A DNA stretch of 64,000 nucleotides from Azospirillum brasilense (lineage in GTDB: Bacteria; Pseudomonadota; Alphaproteobacteria; Azospirillales; Azospirillaceae). Numbering within the stretch: the first letter of the stretch is position 1; each line of letters starts with the position of its first letter. The DNA lies in contig NZ_VITH01000010.1 in assembly GCF_007827815.1 (NCBI RefSeq), positions 194,670 through 258,669 of the forward strand, given 5' to 3'. Made by a program: the position numbers and the translations under genes. Shown in pieces: positions 9,145-16,360 of the stretch. The notes below the pieces were generated by a model that saw nothing but the letters and a program-made list of their open reading frames with translations, searched no databases and was not told where the DNA came from.

Positions 9145-9470
9145 CGGGCGCTCCAAAACGCAACGGCACGGCTGTGCCAACATCGTGGGGATCAGCGAGA
9201 GCAAGCCGCATGCCATGCCCAGGACGAGGACAGGATTGCGCGATTCCGGCTGCTCGGAAATGAGCCAAACCACAGGGCGCCGAATCATTAGGCATCGAAG
9301 GTTAACCAATGCCTAAACGTTGGGAGTTTGCAAAGCCGTTGGTGCAACGGATGAAACGGAACGGGCCGCAAGGTCAGAGAAGCCTTCGCACAAGTCTGGA
9401 GTCGGCGCGCCGTAGATCAACGGAACGTTGAGTGATGTGTTTTCTATCCTTGAAGCAACCAGCGCTGGCG
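9145..9470. other. Spacer between the two small paralogues, with an inverted repeat
   Basis: No convincing gene. An 8-bp inverted repeat TTAGGCAT (9288-9295) and ATGCCTAA (9309-9316), with a 13-base loop, lies in the middle and could be an operator or a weak terminator of the upstream paralogue. Short frames on both strands here have no ribosome binding site. Confidence 0.5.
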
Positions 9471-9665
9471 TCAGGCACCGGGCTGTTCGCACCGCCATTG
9501 ACGGACGTTCCAGTTGGGATGCTCCATGAGCCAGTGCACGACGTGGACATAGCTGTTGCGGGTGCACTCCACCGCGGTCGGGTACCGTTCGATGGAGAGG
9601 GGGCGTTCGATGGAGCATTGGTCCGGCCGCAGGGCCAGACAGATCACCATGACCAGTTCAAACAT
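9471..9665 (-). CDS. Small Cys-containing protein, paralogue B
   Basis: A 64-residue protein of unknown function, paralogous to 8926-9144. The N-terminus MFELVMVICLALRPDQC aligns with MFVTLSMIFCLASDPTQC of the other copy. A third Cys lies mid-protein (YPTAVECTRN), and the end HWLMEHPNWNVRQWRCEQPG aligns with KWINDHPKYELQRIQC. Four cysteines are conserved between copies. The start ATG at 9665 has only a weak upstream GGTGA. Conservation of this spacing between two diverged neighbours argues that both are real genes. Confidence 0.68.
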   Translation of the reverse strand: MFELVMVICLALRPDQCSIERPLSIERYPTAVECTRNSYVHVVHWLMEHPNWNVRQWRCEQPGA

Positions 9666-10172
9666 GAGTCACCATTCCCGTACCGAAGAGCGGTCCTGAA
9701 AGATCGGGCCTGAAAAGTCGATGAGCCGACGCCTTCGGCCGTTTCACCAAAGTGGACGAAGGCCGGAACACGCTTATCAACAGGCGCCGACACCGATCGG
9801 GCCGTGTTGCTTTGCAGCAAAAATTGCTGCTTCGCACAAAAATCGCCGCGAAAACTGCAAATAAATAAATCGCAAAATCATCTTTTGAAGGATTATCAAC
9901 TTACCACCAATTTGCGGCCATCTCCGGACAAAACAGTTAGCAGCCGATTGTTTTGCGTTTTCTATTCGGCAGAGCCTTGACGAGAACATGGTCCCAATAT
10001 AGCATTAAGTCCCAATTTGGCGTCAGCTTTTCTGAATATTGAGTTTAGAACAAAGCACACCGCGCGACAACATACGCGCGACAACGCCCTTTTGCACTCA
10101 TCGCCGCGCCGATAAACAAAAAGCCCATTGGTTTTTGGGTAAACAATAAGCGCCACCACGGGAGGGATCGTC
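9666..10172 (+). promoter_or_regulatory. AT-rich regulatory region upstream of xoxF
   Basis: About 500 bp without a gene, clearly richer in A/T than its surroundings. Visible elements are an inverted repeat GCCTTCG (9731-9737) with CGAAGGC (about 9757-9763); a perfect palindrome GCAGCAA-AAA-TTGCTGC (9814-9830); a direct repeat GTCCCAAT at 9991-9998 and 10009-10016; and an 11-bp direct repeat at 10061-10085 (listed separately). The xoxF ribosome binding site GGGAGGG precedes ATG by six bases. The size and density of repeats suggest multi-factor control of methanol oxidation; no promoter hexamers can be fixed with confidence. Confidence 0.6.
10061..10085 (+). promoter_or_regulatory. Direct repeat, candidate activator or regulator site for xoxF
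   Basis: CGCGCGACAAC at 10061-10071 is repeated exactly at 10075-10085, a 14-bp period, about 90 bp before the xoxF start codon. Two identical 11-mers this close are unlikely by chance and resemble tandem half-sites for a response regulator. Confidence 0.5.
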
Positions 10173-12056
10173 ATGAAGGTATTGTCTCGCTGGCTTCTGG
10201 CGTCAGTCGCCATCGTCGCAGCCGGCTCGGTTTCCGCGAACGACAGTATTCTGAAGAATGAAGCGAACCCCAACAACTGGGCGTCCCAGCTCGGCAACTA
10301 TGCCGGACAGCGGTACAGCCCGCTCAACCAGATCACCACCGACAACGTCAAGAACCTGCAGGTCGCGTGGTCGTTCTCGACCGGGGTTCTGCGCGGCCAT
10401 GAGGGCGGGCCGATCGTCGTCGGCGACGTGATGTACATCCACACGCCGTTCCCCAACAAGGTTTTCGCGCTCGACCTCAACAACCCGGGGCGGGTCATCT
10501 GGAAATATGAATCGGTCCAGGACCCGACCGTCATCCCGGTGATGTGCTGCGACACCGTCAACCGCGGTGTCGCGGTCGCCGACGGCAAGGTCTTCCTGGC
10601 CCAGGCGGACAACACGCTGGTGGCGCTCGACGCCAAGACCGGCAAGGAGATGTGGAAAGCCAAGAACGGCGACCACACCAAGGGCGAGACCCTGACGGCG
10701 GCTCCGCTGGTGGTCAAGGACAAGGTCTTCGTCGGCATCAGCGGCGGCGAGTTCGGCGTGCGCGGGCATTTGACGGCCTACGACACCAACAGCGGCAAGA
10801 TGGTGTGGCGGGCCTTCTCGACCGGTCCCGACACCGACGTGAAGATCGACCCGTCGAAGACGATGATGATGGGCAAGCCGATCGGGCAGAAGGATCTCGG
10901 CGTCTCGACCTGGCCGGGCGAGGAATGGAAACGCGGCGGCGGAACGACCTGGGGCTGGTACACCTACGATCCGGCGCTCAACCTGATCTATTACGGCACC
11001 GGCAACCCCGGCACCTGGAACCCGACGCAGCGGGCCGTCGACAAGGACCGGGCCAAGAGCGACAACAAATGGTCGATGACCATCTTCGCCCGCGATCCCG
11101 ACACCGGTGAGGCGAAGTGGGTCTACCAGAAGACGCCCTTCGACGAATGGGACTTCGACGGCGTCAACGAGAACATCCTCGCCGACATCAACATGAACGG
11201 CCAGCAGCGCAAGGTGCTGGTCAACTTCGACCGCAACGGCTTCGCCTACACCCTGGACCGAGCGACCGGCGAGCTGCTCGTCGCGCAGAAGTTCGATCCG
11301 ACGGTCAACTGGGCGACCGACGTCGACATGAAGACCGGACGGCCGAACGTCGTCGACAAATACAGCACCTTCGCCAACGGCGAGGACAAGAACACCGCGG
11401 CCGTCTGCCCGGCGGCGCTCGGCAGCAAGGACCAGCAGCCGGCCTCCTTCTCGCCGGACACCGGCCTGTTCTACGTCCCGACCAACCACATCTGCATGGA
11501 CTATGAGCCGTTCTCCGTCTCCTACACGGCGGGGCAGGCCTATGTCGGCTCGACCGTGTCCATGTACCCGACGCCGAATTCGCACGGCGGCATGGGCAAC
11601 TTCATCGCCTGGGACGCGGCGGCCGGCAAGATCGTCTGGTCGCGGCCGGAGCGCTTCGCGGTGTGGAGCGGCGCTTTGTCCACCAAGGGCGGCGTCGCCT
11701 ATTACGGGACGCTGGAAGGCTACCTCGTCGCCGTCGACATGAAGGACGGCAAGGAACTGTGGCGGTTCAAGACCCCGTCCGGCATCATCGGCAACATCAA
11801 CACCTACACCCACAACGGCAAGCAGTATGTGGCCGTCCTGTCGGGCGTCGGCGGCTGGGCCGGCATCGGCCTCGCCGCGGGCCTGACCCAGGAAGCCGGG
11901 GCGCAGGCTTGGCACAACGCCGTCCATCCCGGACACACCGAGGGCGGAGGGGTGGCGACCGCCGGCCTCGGCGCGGTGGGCGCCCACCAGTCGCTGGGCG
12001 AATACACCCAGCTCGGCGGCGTCCTGACGGTGTTCCACGTTCCGGACCAGAAGTGA
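10173..12056 (+). CDS. xoxF: PQQ-dependent, lanthanide-type methanol dehydrogenase XoxF
   Basis: A 627-residue periplasmic quinoprotein oxidising methanol (to formaldehyde or formate) with PQQ and a rare-earth ion. A signal peptide is present (MKVLSRWLLASVAIVAAGSV, cleavage near SVSA|ND). The protein is an eight-bladed propeller; the adjacent-cysteine disulfide typical of methanol dehydrogenases is C125-C126 (VMCCDTVNRG). The decisive residues are D327-F-D329 in PFDEWDFDGVNE: D327 is the catalytic Asp, and the second Asp two positions on is the extra lanthanide ligand that defines XoxF; calcium enzymes (MxaF) have Ala there. The protein is slightly longer than usual at the C-terminus. A strong terminator follows, then xoxG and xoxJ. 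No MxaF is present, so lanthanide-dependent growth on methanol is predicted. Confidence 0.97.
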   Translation: MKVLSRWLLASVAIVAAGSVSANDSILKNEANPNNWASQLGNYAGQRYSPLNQITTDNVKNLQVAWSFSTGVLRGHEGGPIVVGDVMYIHTPFPNKVFALDLNNPGRVIWKYESVQDPTVIPVMCCDTVNRGVAVADGKVFLAQADNTLVALDAKTGKEMWKAKNGDHTKGETLTAAPLVVKDKVFVGISGGEFGVRGHLTAYDTNSGKMVWRAFSTGPDTDVKIDPSKTMMMGKPIGQKDLGVSTWPGEEWKRGGGTTWGWYTYDPALNLIYYGTGNPGTWNPTQRAVDKDRAKSDNKWSMTIFARDPDTGEAKWVYQKTPFDEWDFDGVNENILADINMNGQQRKVLVNFDRNGFAYTLDRATGELLVAQKFDPTVNWATDVDMKTGRPNVVDKYSTFANGEDKNTAAVCPAALGSKDQQPASFSPDTGLFYVPTNHICMDYEPFSVSYTAGQAYVGSTVSMYPTPNSHGGMGNFIAWDAAAGKIVWSRPERFAVWSGALSTKGGVAYYGTLEGYLVAVDMKDGKELWRFKTPSGIIGNINTYTHNGKQYVAVLSGVGGWAGIGLAAGLTQEAGAQAWHNAVHPGHTEGGGVATAGLGAVGAHQSLGEYTQLGGVLTVFHVPDQK

Positions 12057-12068
12057 TCGGCAGACCTG

Positions 12069-12098
12069 CCCCCGGTGCCGCAAGGCACCGGGGGTTTT
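12069..12098 (+). terminator. Intrinsic terminator after xoxF
   Basis: A perfect 11-bp stem, CCCCCGGTGCC (12069-12079), tetraloop GCAA, GGCACCGGGGG (12084-12094), followed by TTTT. It sits 12 bp after the xoxF stop and 58 bp before xoxG. This would make xoxF mRNA far more abundant than xoxG-xoxJ, either by partial read-through or by a separate promoter. Confidence 0.9.
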
Positions 12099-12156
12099 GC
12101 TTTAGAGCCTTCGGCATTCACTGGGCCCCGGCTTCCGGGCAAGGATCTCGACATCC

Positions 12157-12609
12157 ATGAAACGCAGATTTGTGCAACGCAGACTTGGCTTGCTGACCGG
12201 TGCGCTGACGGTGGGCACCGTCGCCTGTTTCGCCGCCCTGGCGCAGGACGCGCCGACGACCCCCGACGGGACACCGACCTACATCGTCAAGGACGGTCAG
12301 GTGGACAAGGGAACCTACAACGGCTACCGCCGCTTCCACGCGACCTGCCACACCTGCCACGGCTTCGACGCGTCGGGGTCGTCCTTCGCCCCCAGCCTCG
12401 CGGACTCGCTCAAACGCCTCAGCTACGACGAGTTCAAGGAGGTCGTCGTCAACGGCCGCCAGAACCAGGGCGCCACCGGCGACAAGGTGATGCCCTCCTT
12501 CGGCCTCGACCCGAACATCATGGATCACCTGGACGACATCTACCGCTACCTGAAGGCGCGGGCCGACGGCGCGCTGCCCGGCGGACGCCCGCAACGCATC
12601 GGCGGCTGA
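12157..12609 (+). CDS. xoxG: Cytochrome c of XoxF (XoxG-like)
   Basis: A 150-residue exported monohaem c-type cytochrome, the expected electron acceptor of XoxF. The N-terminal signal peptide ends near ALAQ|DA (residues 1-30). The haem-binding motif is C64-H-T-C67-H68 and a candidate axial Met is M112 in DKVMPSFG. Its position directly after xoxF and before xoxJ is the standard xoxFGJ order. It lies downstream of a strong terminator, so expression from read-through or its own promoter is expected. Confidence 0.93.
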   Translation: MKRRFVQRRLGLLTGALTVGTVACFAALAQDAPTTPDGTPTYIVKDGQVDKGTYNGYRRFHATCHTCHGFDASGSSFAPSLADSLKRLSYDEFKEVVVNGRQNQGATGDKVMPSFGLDPNIMDHLDDIYRYLKARADGALPGGRPQRIGG

Positions 12610-12628
12610 TCCGGCAGGGAGGTCCTTC

Positions 12629-13945
12629 ATGGCACGTTCTTCCACGCCCATCGCCCTTGCCGTCGTCGGCGCCGCGACTCTGCTCTCCGTCACCCTGCCG
12701 GCCCACGCCGTCGAGGTGACGGAGCGCGAGAGCGTGCGCGTCTGCGCCGACGGCAACCTGCTGCCCTACTCCAACGAGAAAATGGAGGGCTTCGAGAACG
12801 AGATCGCCCGGCTGATCGGCGAGGATCTGAAGAAACCGGTGACCTATTACTGGTGGCCGCAGACCATCGGCTTCGTCCGCAACACGCTGCGCGCGCGGCA
12901 GTGCGACCTCGTCATGGGCACGGCGTCCGGTGAAGAGCTGATGCAGAACACCAACCCCTACTACCGCACCGTCTATTCCCTCGTCTACCGCACCAAATCA
13001 GGCATCAAGGCGGAAAGCGTGGGCGATCCATCGCTGAAAGACGCCCGCATCGGCGTCGTCGAGAAGACGCCCGCGGTCAACCTGCTGCGCCTCTACGGCA
13101 TCACCCGGACGGAGCCCTACCAGCTCAACACCGACACACGCGCCAACAACCCGGCCCGCGACGCCATCGAAGACGTGGCGGCCGGCAAGACCGACGCCGC
13201 GGTGATCTGGGGACCGATCGCCGGTTACTTCGCCGCCCAGCAGACGGAGCCGCTGACCGTCGTGCCGCTGGTCAAGGAGTCGGCGGGCGCCCGGCTGCAA
13301 TTCAACATCTCCATGGGCATCCGCTCCGACGAACCGGAGTGGAAACACTGGCTCAACGACTTCATCAAGCGCCGCCAGGACGACATCGACCGCATCCTGC
13401 TGCGCTACCACGTCCCGATCATCGGCCCGGACGGCGCGCTGAAGACCGCCGCCGCCATCGAGCCGCCGGGCTACCGGATGGACCAGTACCGCGCCCCGAC
13501 CCCCGCCGGCCTGTCCGGCGCCTCCACCGTGACCCTGGCGGAGCTGCGGCGGCTGATCGAGCGTTTCCCCGACACGCGGCTGGTCGACGTGATGCCGGCG
13601 CCGCCGCGCCCGGCGGACCGTCCGGAGCCGGCCGTGTGGGTGCCGCCGCCCCGCCGCAGTCTGCCTGGGGCGGTCTGGCTTCCCAACACCGGCTACGGCA
13701 GCCTGTCGGGCGAGCAGGAGCGCTATTTCCGCGCCGGGCTGGAGACGGTGAGCCACGGCGATCGGGCCGCCCGGCTGGTCTTCTTCTGCGAACCGGACTG
13801 CTGGATGTCCTGGAACGCCGCCAAGCGCGCGGTGGAATGGGGCTATGGCAACGTCTACTGGTATTCCGACGGCGCCCAGCGCTGGCAGGAGGCGGGGTAC
13901 GGGCTGGAGACGGTGCAGCCCTTCACCGGCGGTCCGTCGAACTGA
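12629..13945 (+). CDS. xoxJ: XoxJ-like periplasmic binding protein fused to PQQ-associated CXXCW domain
   Basis: A 438-residue exported protein; the signal peptide ends near PAHA|VE. Residues about 30-270 form a substrate-binding-protein fold of the MoxJ/XoxJ family (RVCADGNLLPYSNEKMEGFE, DLVMGT, and a YYRTVYSLVYR hinge region). MoxJ/XoxJ is thought to help activate the methanol dehydrogenase. After a Pro-rich linker (about 300-350) the C-terminal 90 residues match the rhodanese-like PQQ-locus CXXCW family: FFCEPDCWMSWNAAKRA with C387 and C391, then GYGNVYWYSDGAQRW. These two are normally separate proteins, so this is a fusion. The gene lies 19 bp after xoxG with GGGAGG as ribosome binding site. 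Confidence 0.92.
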   Translation: MARSSTPIALAVVGAATLLSVTLPAHAVEVTERESVRVCADGNLLPYSNEKMEGFENEIARLIGEDLKKPVTYYWWPQTIGFVRNTLRARQCDLVMGTASGEELMQNTNPYYRTVYSLVYRTKSGIKAESVGDPSLKDARIGVVEKTPAVNLLRLYGITRTEPYQLNTDTRANNPARDAIEDVAAGKTDAAVIWGPIAGYFAAQQTEPLTVVPLVKESAGARLQFNISMGIRSDEPEWKHWLNDFIKRRQDDIDRILLRYHVPIIGPDGALKTAAAIEPPGYRMDQYRAPTPAGLSGASTVTLAELRRLIERFPDTRLVDVMPAPPRPADRPEPAVWVPPPRRSLPGAVWLPNTGYGSLSGEQERYFRAGLETVSHGDRAARLVFFCEPDCWMSWNAAKRAVEWGYGNVYWYSDGAQRWQEAGYGLETVQPFTGGPSN

Positions 13946-13960
13946 GCGAACCCGCTCGCC

Positions 13961-14590
13961 TTAATCCAGGCGGGCGGCGATGTCCCGGGCGATGCGGCCG
14001 GCTTTCTGTTCGAGCTGGACCGGCTGCTCGCACAGCGCCGTCTGGTTGCGCCGCCGTTCGTCGAGGATGCGGCGGCGCCACGCGATCTCCTCCCGCAGAG
14101 CCGCCGCCTCGGGAGCGTCGGCGGGAAGCGTCTGAAAGCGGGTCAGCGCCGCATCGATGCTGTCGAGCAGAACGCGCTGCTGGTGGGCATAGCGCTTGAT
14201 GGCCGAAATAGCCTGCCCACGCTCCTGGTTGAGCGCATCGAAGGCGCCGGCGAACAGGGCGGTGAGGGCAGCGTTGCGGTCCGCCGCTGCCCGGTCTGCT
14301 TCCAGCTGGTCGGCGAAGCGGTCGATCGCCGCCTGCTCCTGCTCCGGATCGAGCCGGCGGTCGAGAAGCTGCTTCAGGACCGGTTCGGTGCCGGGAATGT
14401 CGCGCCAGTCGCCTTCCTTCCCCTCGATGGGGTCTCCGGGCCAGATCTGGCCGGACGACAGGGTCGGCACGAGGATCTGGACGCAAGGCCAATCCGGGTC
14501 GCTCCCGGCGGCGGACGCCGGGACAGACGCCGCCGGGAGCGACGCCAGGGTGAGCAACGCGACGGCGAGGACAGCGGAGCGGTGACGCAT
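13961..14590 (-). CDS. Exported alpha-helical protein of unknown function in xox locus
   Basis: A 209-residue protein not recognised as a named family. The start at 14590 gives a clear signal peptide (MRHRSAVLAVALLTLASLPA, cleavage near ASA|AG). The mature N-terminus has a distinctive segment, DWPCVQILVPTLSSGQIWPG, with a single Cys. The rest is charged and helical (heptad-like stretches rich in Glu, Arg, Ala from about 70 to 200), with a second Cys near the C-terminus (TALCEQPVQLEQ). It is convergent with xoxJ (15 bp apart) and divergent from the DUF3280 gene (49 bp apart), so it may share a promoter region with the latter. A periplasmic role in methanol dehydrogenase assembly or electron transfer is inference from position only. 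Confidence 0.8.
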   Translation of the reverse strand: MRHRSAVLAVALLTLASLPAASVPASAAGSDPDWPCVQILVPTLSSGQIWPGDPIEGKEGDWRDIPGTEPVLKQLLDRRLDPEQEQAAIDRFADQLEADRAAADRNAALTALFAGAFDALNQERGQAISAIKRYAHQQRVLLDSIDAALTRFQTLPADAPEAAALREEIAWRRRILDERRRNQTALCEQPVQLEQKAGRIARDIAARLD

Positions 14591-14639
14591 GACGGGATTC
14601 TGCCGGACATCGGGCGCCCTTGCCCATTCACGCATTCGG

Positions 14640-15164
14640 ATGAGACCGATGGAATCCGCCGCGATGGCGGCCCTGTCCCTGCTTCTGTCGACCTTCGTGG
14701 CCCCGGCTGCGGCGCAGACGCCCGCCAAAATCCTGCTCTTTGACCTCGAACTGGTGGACACCAGCCGGGAGCCCGCCGATCCGGACCATGCCGGACGGCT
14801 GGAGCGGGTGACGGCGCTGCTGCGCGACGGGCTGAAGGACGGCGGCTATGCGGTGACCGGCGTCCGCGACAGCGCCGTCGCGATGGAGGCGCCGGCCTCG
14901 CTCTACCGCTGCAACGGCTGCGAACGCGACCTTGGGCGCCGGGCCGGCGCCGACATCGTGGTGACGGGTTTCATCCATAAGATCAGCACGCTGATCCTCA
15001 ACATGCAGATTATAATGCGCCGCACCGGAGATGGCAGCGGAGATGGCGAGGTCATCGCCGTCGCGAACGCGGACATCCGCGGCGACAACGAGCGGTCATG
15101 GCGGCGCGGCGTCGAATGGCTGCTGCGTAACCGCCTGCTGGCCGTTCCGCCGTCCGACCGGTGA
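14640..15164 (+). CDS. DUF3280-type exported protein
   Basis: A 174-residue protein with a signal peptide (residues 1-25, ending AAAQ). The mature part begins ILLFDLELVDTSREP. It then contains CNGCERDLGRRAGADIVVTG with a CxxC pair, LILNMQI, and a C-terminal SWRRGVEWLLRNRLL; these features match the DUF3280 family, which often accompanies quinoprotein genes. Function is unknown. The ATG at 14640 is used; ATGs at 14649 and 14664 would also leave the hydrophobic segment. The gene is followed 63 bp later by the cofactor-synthesis operon. Confidence 0.8.
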   Translation: MRPMESAAMAALSLLLSTFVAPAAAQTPAKILLFDLELVDTSREPADPDHAGRLERVTALLRDGLKDGGYAVTGVRDSAVAMEAPASLYRCNGCERDLGRRAGADIVVTGFIHKISTLILNMQIIMRRTGDGSGDGEVIAVANADIRGDNERSWRRGVEWLLRNRLLAVPPSDR

Positions 15165-15227
15165 CGAGCCCTGACGACATCCGAGGCGGGGGAGCCAACC
15201 TTCGTCCGACACGGGGAGGAGGATCGC

Positions 15228-15662
15228 TTGGCCGACGACGCTTTGCTCTCCTATGTCCCGTACCGCCCGGCGGCGAGCCGCGTCCGGTACTACGACATCA
15301 CGCTGCGCGACTATGTGGACCAGTTCCGGATCGGCGTCTGGGACGAGGAAAAGGAGCGCACGCAGCGCGTCCGGATCAACGTCTCGTTGACGCTGCCCTG
15401 GCCCGACCGGCCGATGACCGACAGCCTGGACGAGGTGCTGTCCTACGATTTCCTGATCGACGGCATCCGCGCCCTGCGCGACGGCGCCCATGTGAACCTC
15501 GTCGAGACGCTCGGCGACCGGATTCTCGCGCTGTGCTTCTCCAACCCGGATGTGACCCGCGCGCGGGTGCAGGTGGAGAAGCTGGACGTCGTCCCGGAAT
15601 CCGGCGGAGTCGGCATCGTCATCGAGCGGTCCCGCCCCGAGGGAGCGCGAACGCCATCATGA
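15228..15662 (+). CDS. Dihydroneopterin aldolase-like protein (FolB family), H4MPT cluster
   Basis: A 144-residue pterin-pathway enzyme expected to cleave dihydroneopterin to 6-hydroxymethyl-dihydropterin, the pterin precursor of folate or H4MPT. FolB signature parts are visible: ITLRDYVDQFRIGVWDEEK, RVRINVSLTLPW, VLSYDFLIDGI and NLVETLGDRI. The start is TTG at 15228, chosen because a strong ribosome binding site (GGGGAGGAGG) lies just upstream. It is the first gene of a five-gene operon in which each start overlaps the preceding stop. Context suggests a dedicated pterin supply for H4MPT rather than folate. Confidence 0.88.
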   Translation: MADDALLSYVPYRPAASRVRYYDITLRDYVDQFRIGVWDEEKERTQRVRINVSLTLPWPDRPMTDSLDEVLSYDFLIDGIRALRDGAHVNLVETLGDRILALCFSNPDVTRARVQVEKLDVVPESGGVGIVIERSRPEGARTPS

Positions 15663-16360
15663 GCAGCGCGCCGTTGTGGGTCGTGAAGTTGGGCGGCAGC
15701 CTGTGGCGCGCCCCGGAATTGCGGCGCTGGCTGGAAATCCTGGTCGCGGCGCGGCGTCTGCGGGTCGTGGTCGTCCCCGGCGGCGGCCCCTTCGCCGACG
15801 CCGTCCGCGACGCCCAGCCGGCGCTCGGCTTCGGCGACCGCGCCGCGCACCGCATGGCCCTGCTCGCCATGGAGCAGTATGGAACCGCCCTGGCCGACCT
15901 GGAGCCGCGGCTGTCCCCGGCGCGCAGCCTTGCCGATCTGCGCGGCCGGCCGAGCCCGACCGTCTGGATGCCCCTTCCCCTGGCGGATGACGCCGACGTG
16001 GCGGAAAGCTGGGACGTCACCTCCGACAGTCTGGCGGTCTGGCTGGCCGGGGCACTCGGCGCCACCTGCGCAATTCTCGTCAAGTCCGCCCCGTTGCCGG
16101 ACGCGGCCGTCCCGGTGACCCGCCTCGTGGCCGACGGCGTCGTCGATCCGGCCTTGCCGGGCCGCATGGCGCGGTTCGGCGGGGCGGTGTGGTGCGTGTC
16201 GCGGGAAGATCATCGGCGTTTCGCCCGGGCGCTGGACCGCGGCAACCCCGGCGGAACCCGGCTGGTGCCGGCCGCCGAGGGGCAGGAGGCCGATCACCGG
16301 GATGGCGATCACCGGGACGCTGACCGCCGGGATTCCGATGGCCGCAACGTCTATGGCTGA
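15659..16360 (+). CDS. mfnE: Amino acid kinase family protein, MfnE-like (furan phosphate kinase)
   Basis: A 233-residue member of the aspartokinase/uridylate kinase superfamily. The ATP/phosphate-binding motif VVKLGGSLW is at residues 8-16 and VVVPGGGPFADAVRD follows. In methanogens the family member MfnE phosphorylates (5-aminomethyl-furan-3-yl)methyl phosphate during methanofuran synthesis, and this gene sits with MfnB- and MfnF-like genes, so the same role is likely. The ATG overlaps the upstream stop by 3 bp. The last 25 residues are a run of Asp/His/Arg repeats (EADHRDGDHRDADRRDSDGR) that overlaps the start of the next gene, perhaps a local slippage expansion. A general uridylate kinase is unlikely from context. 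Confidence 0.8.
   Translation: MSSAPLWVVKLGGSLWRAPELRRWLEILVAARRLRVVVVPGGGPFADAVRDAQPALGFGDRAAHRMALLAMEQYGTALADLEPRLSPARSLADLRGRPSPTVWMPLPLADDADVAESWDVTSDSLAVWLAGALGATCAILVKSAPLPDAAVPVTRLVADGVVDPALPGRMARFGGAVWCVSREDHRRFARALDRGNPGGTRLVPAAEGQEADHRDGDHRDADRRDSDGRNVYG

Noticed and set aside
8914..9713. Plus-strand frames over the two small Cys proteins
   Set aside because: They have no ribosome binding sites, whereas the minus-strand pair shows paralogous conservation and, for one copy, a strong site.
10173..12056. Calcium-type methanol dehydrogenase (MxaF)
   Set aside because: The extra Asp two residues after the catalytic Asp and the absence of MxaI and other mxa genes identify XoxF.
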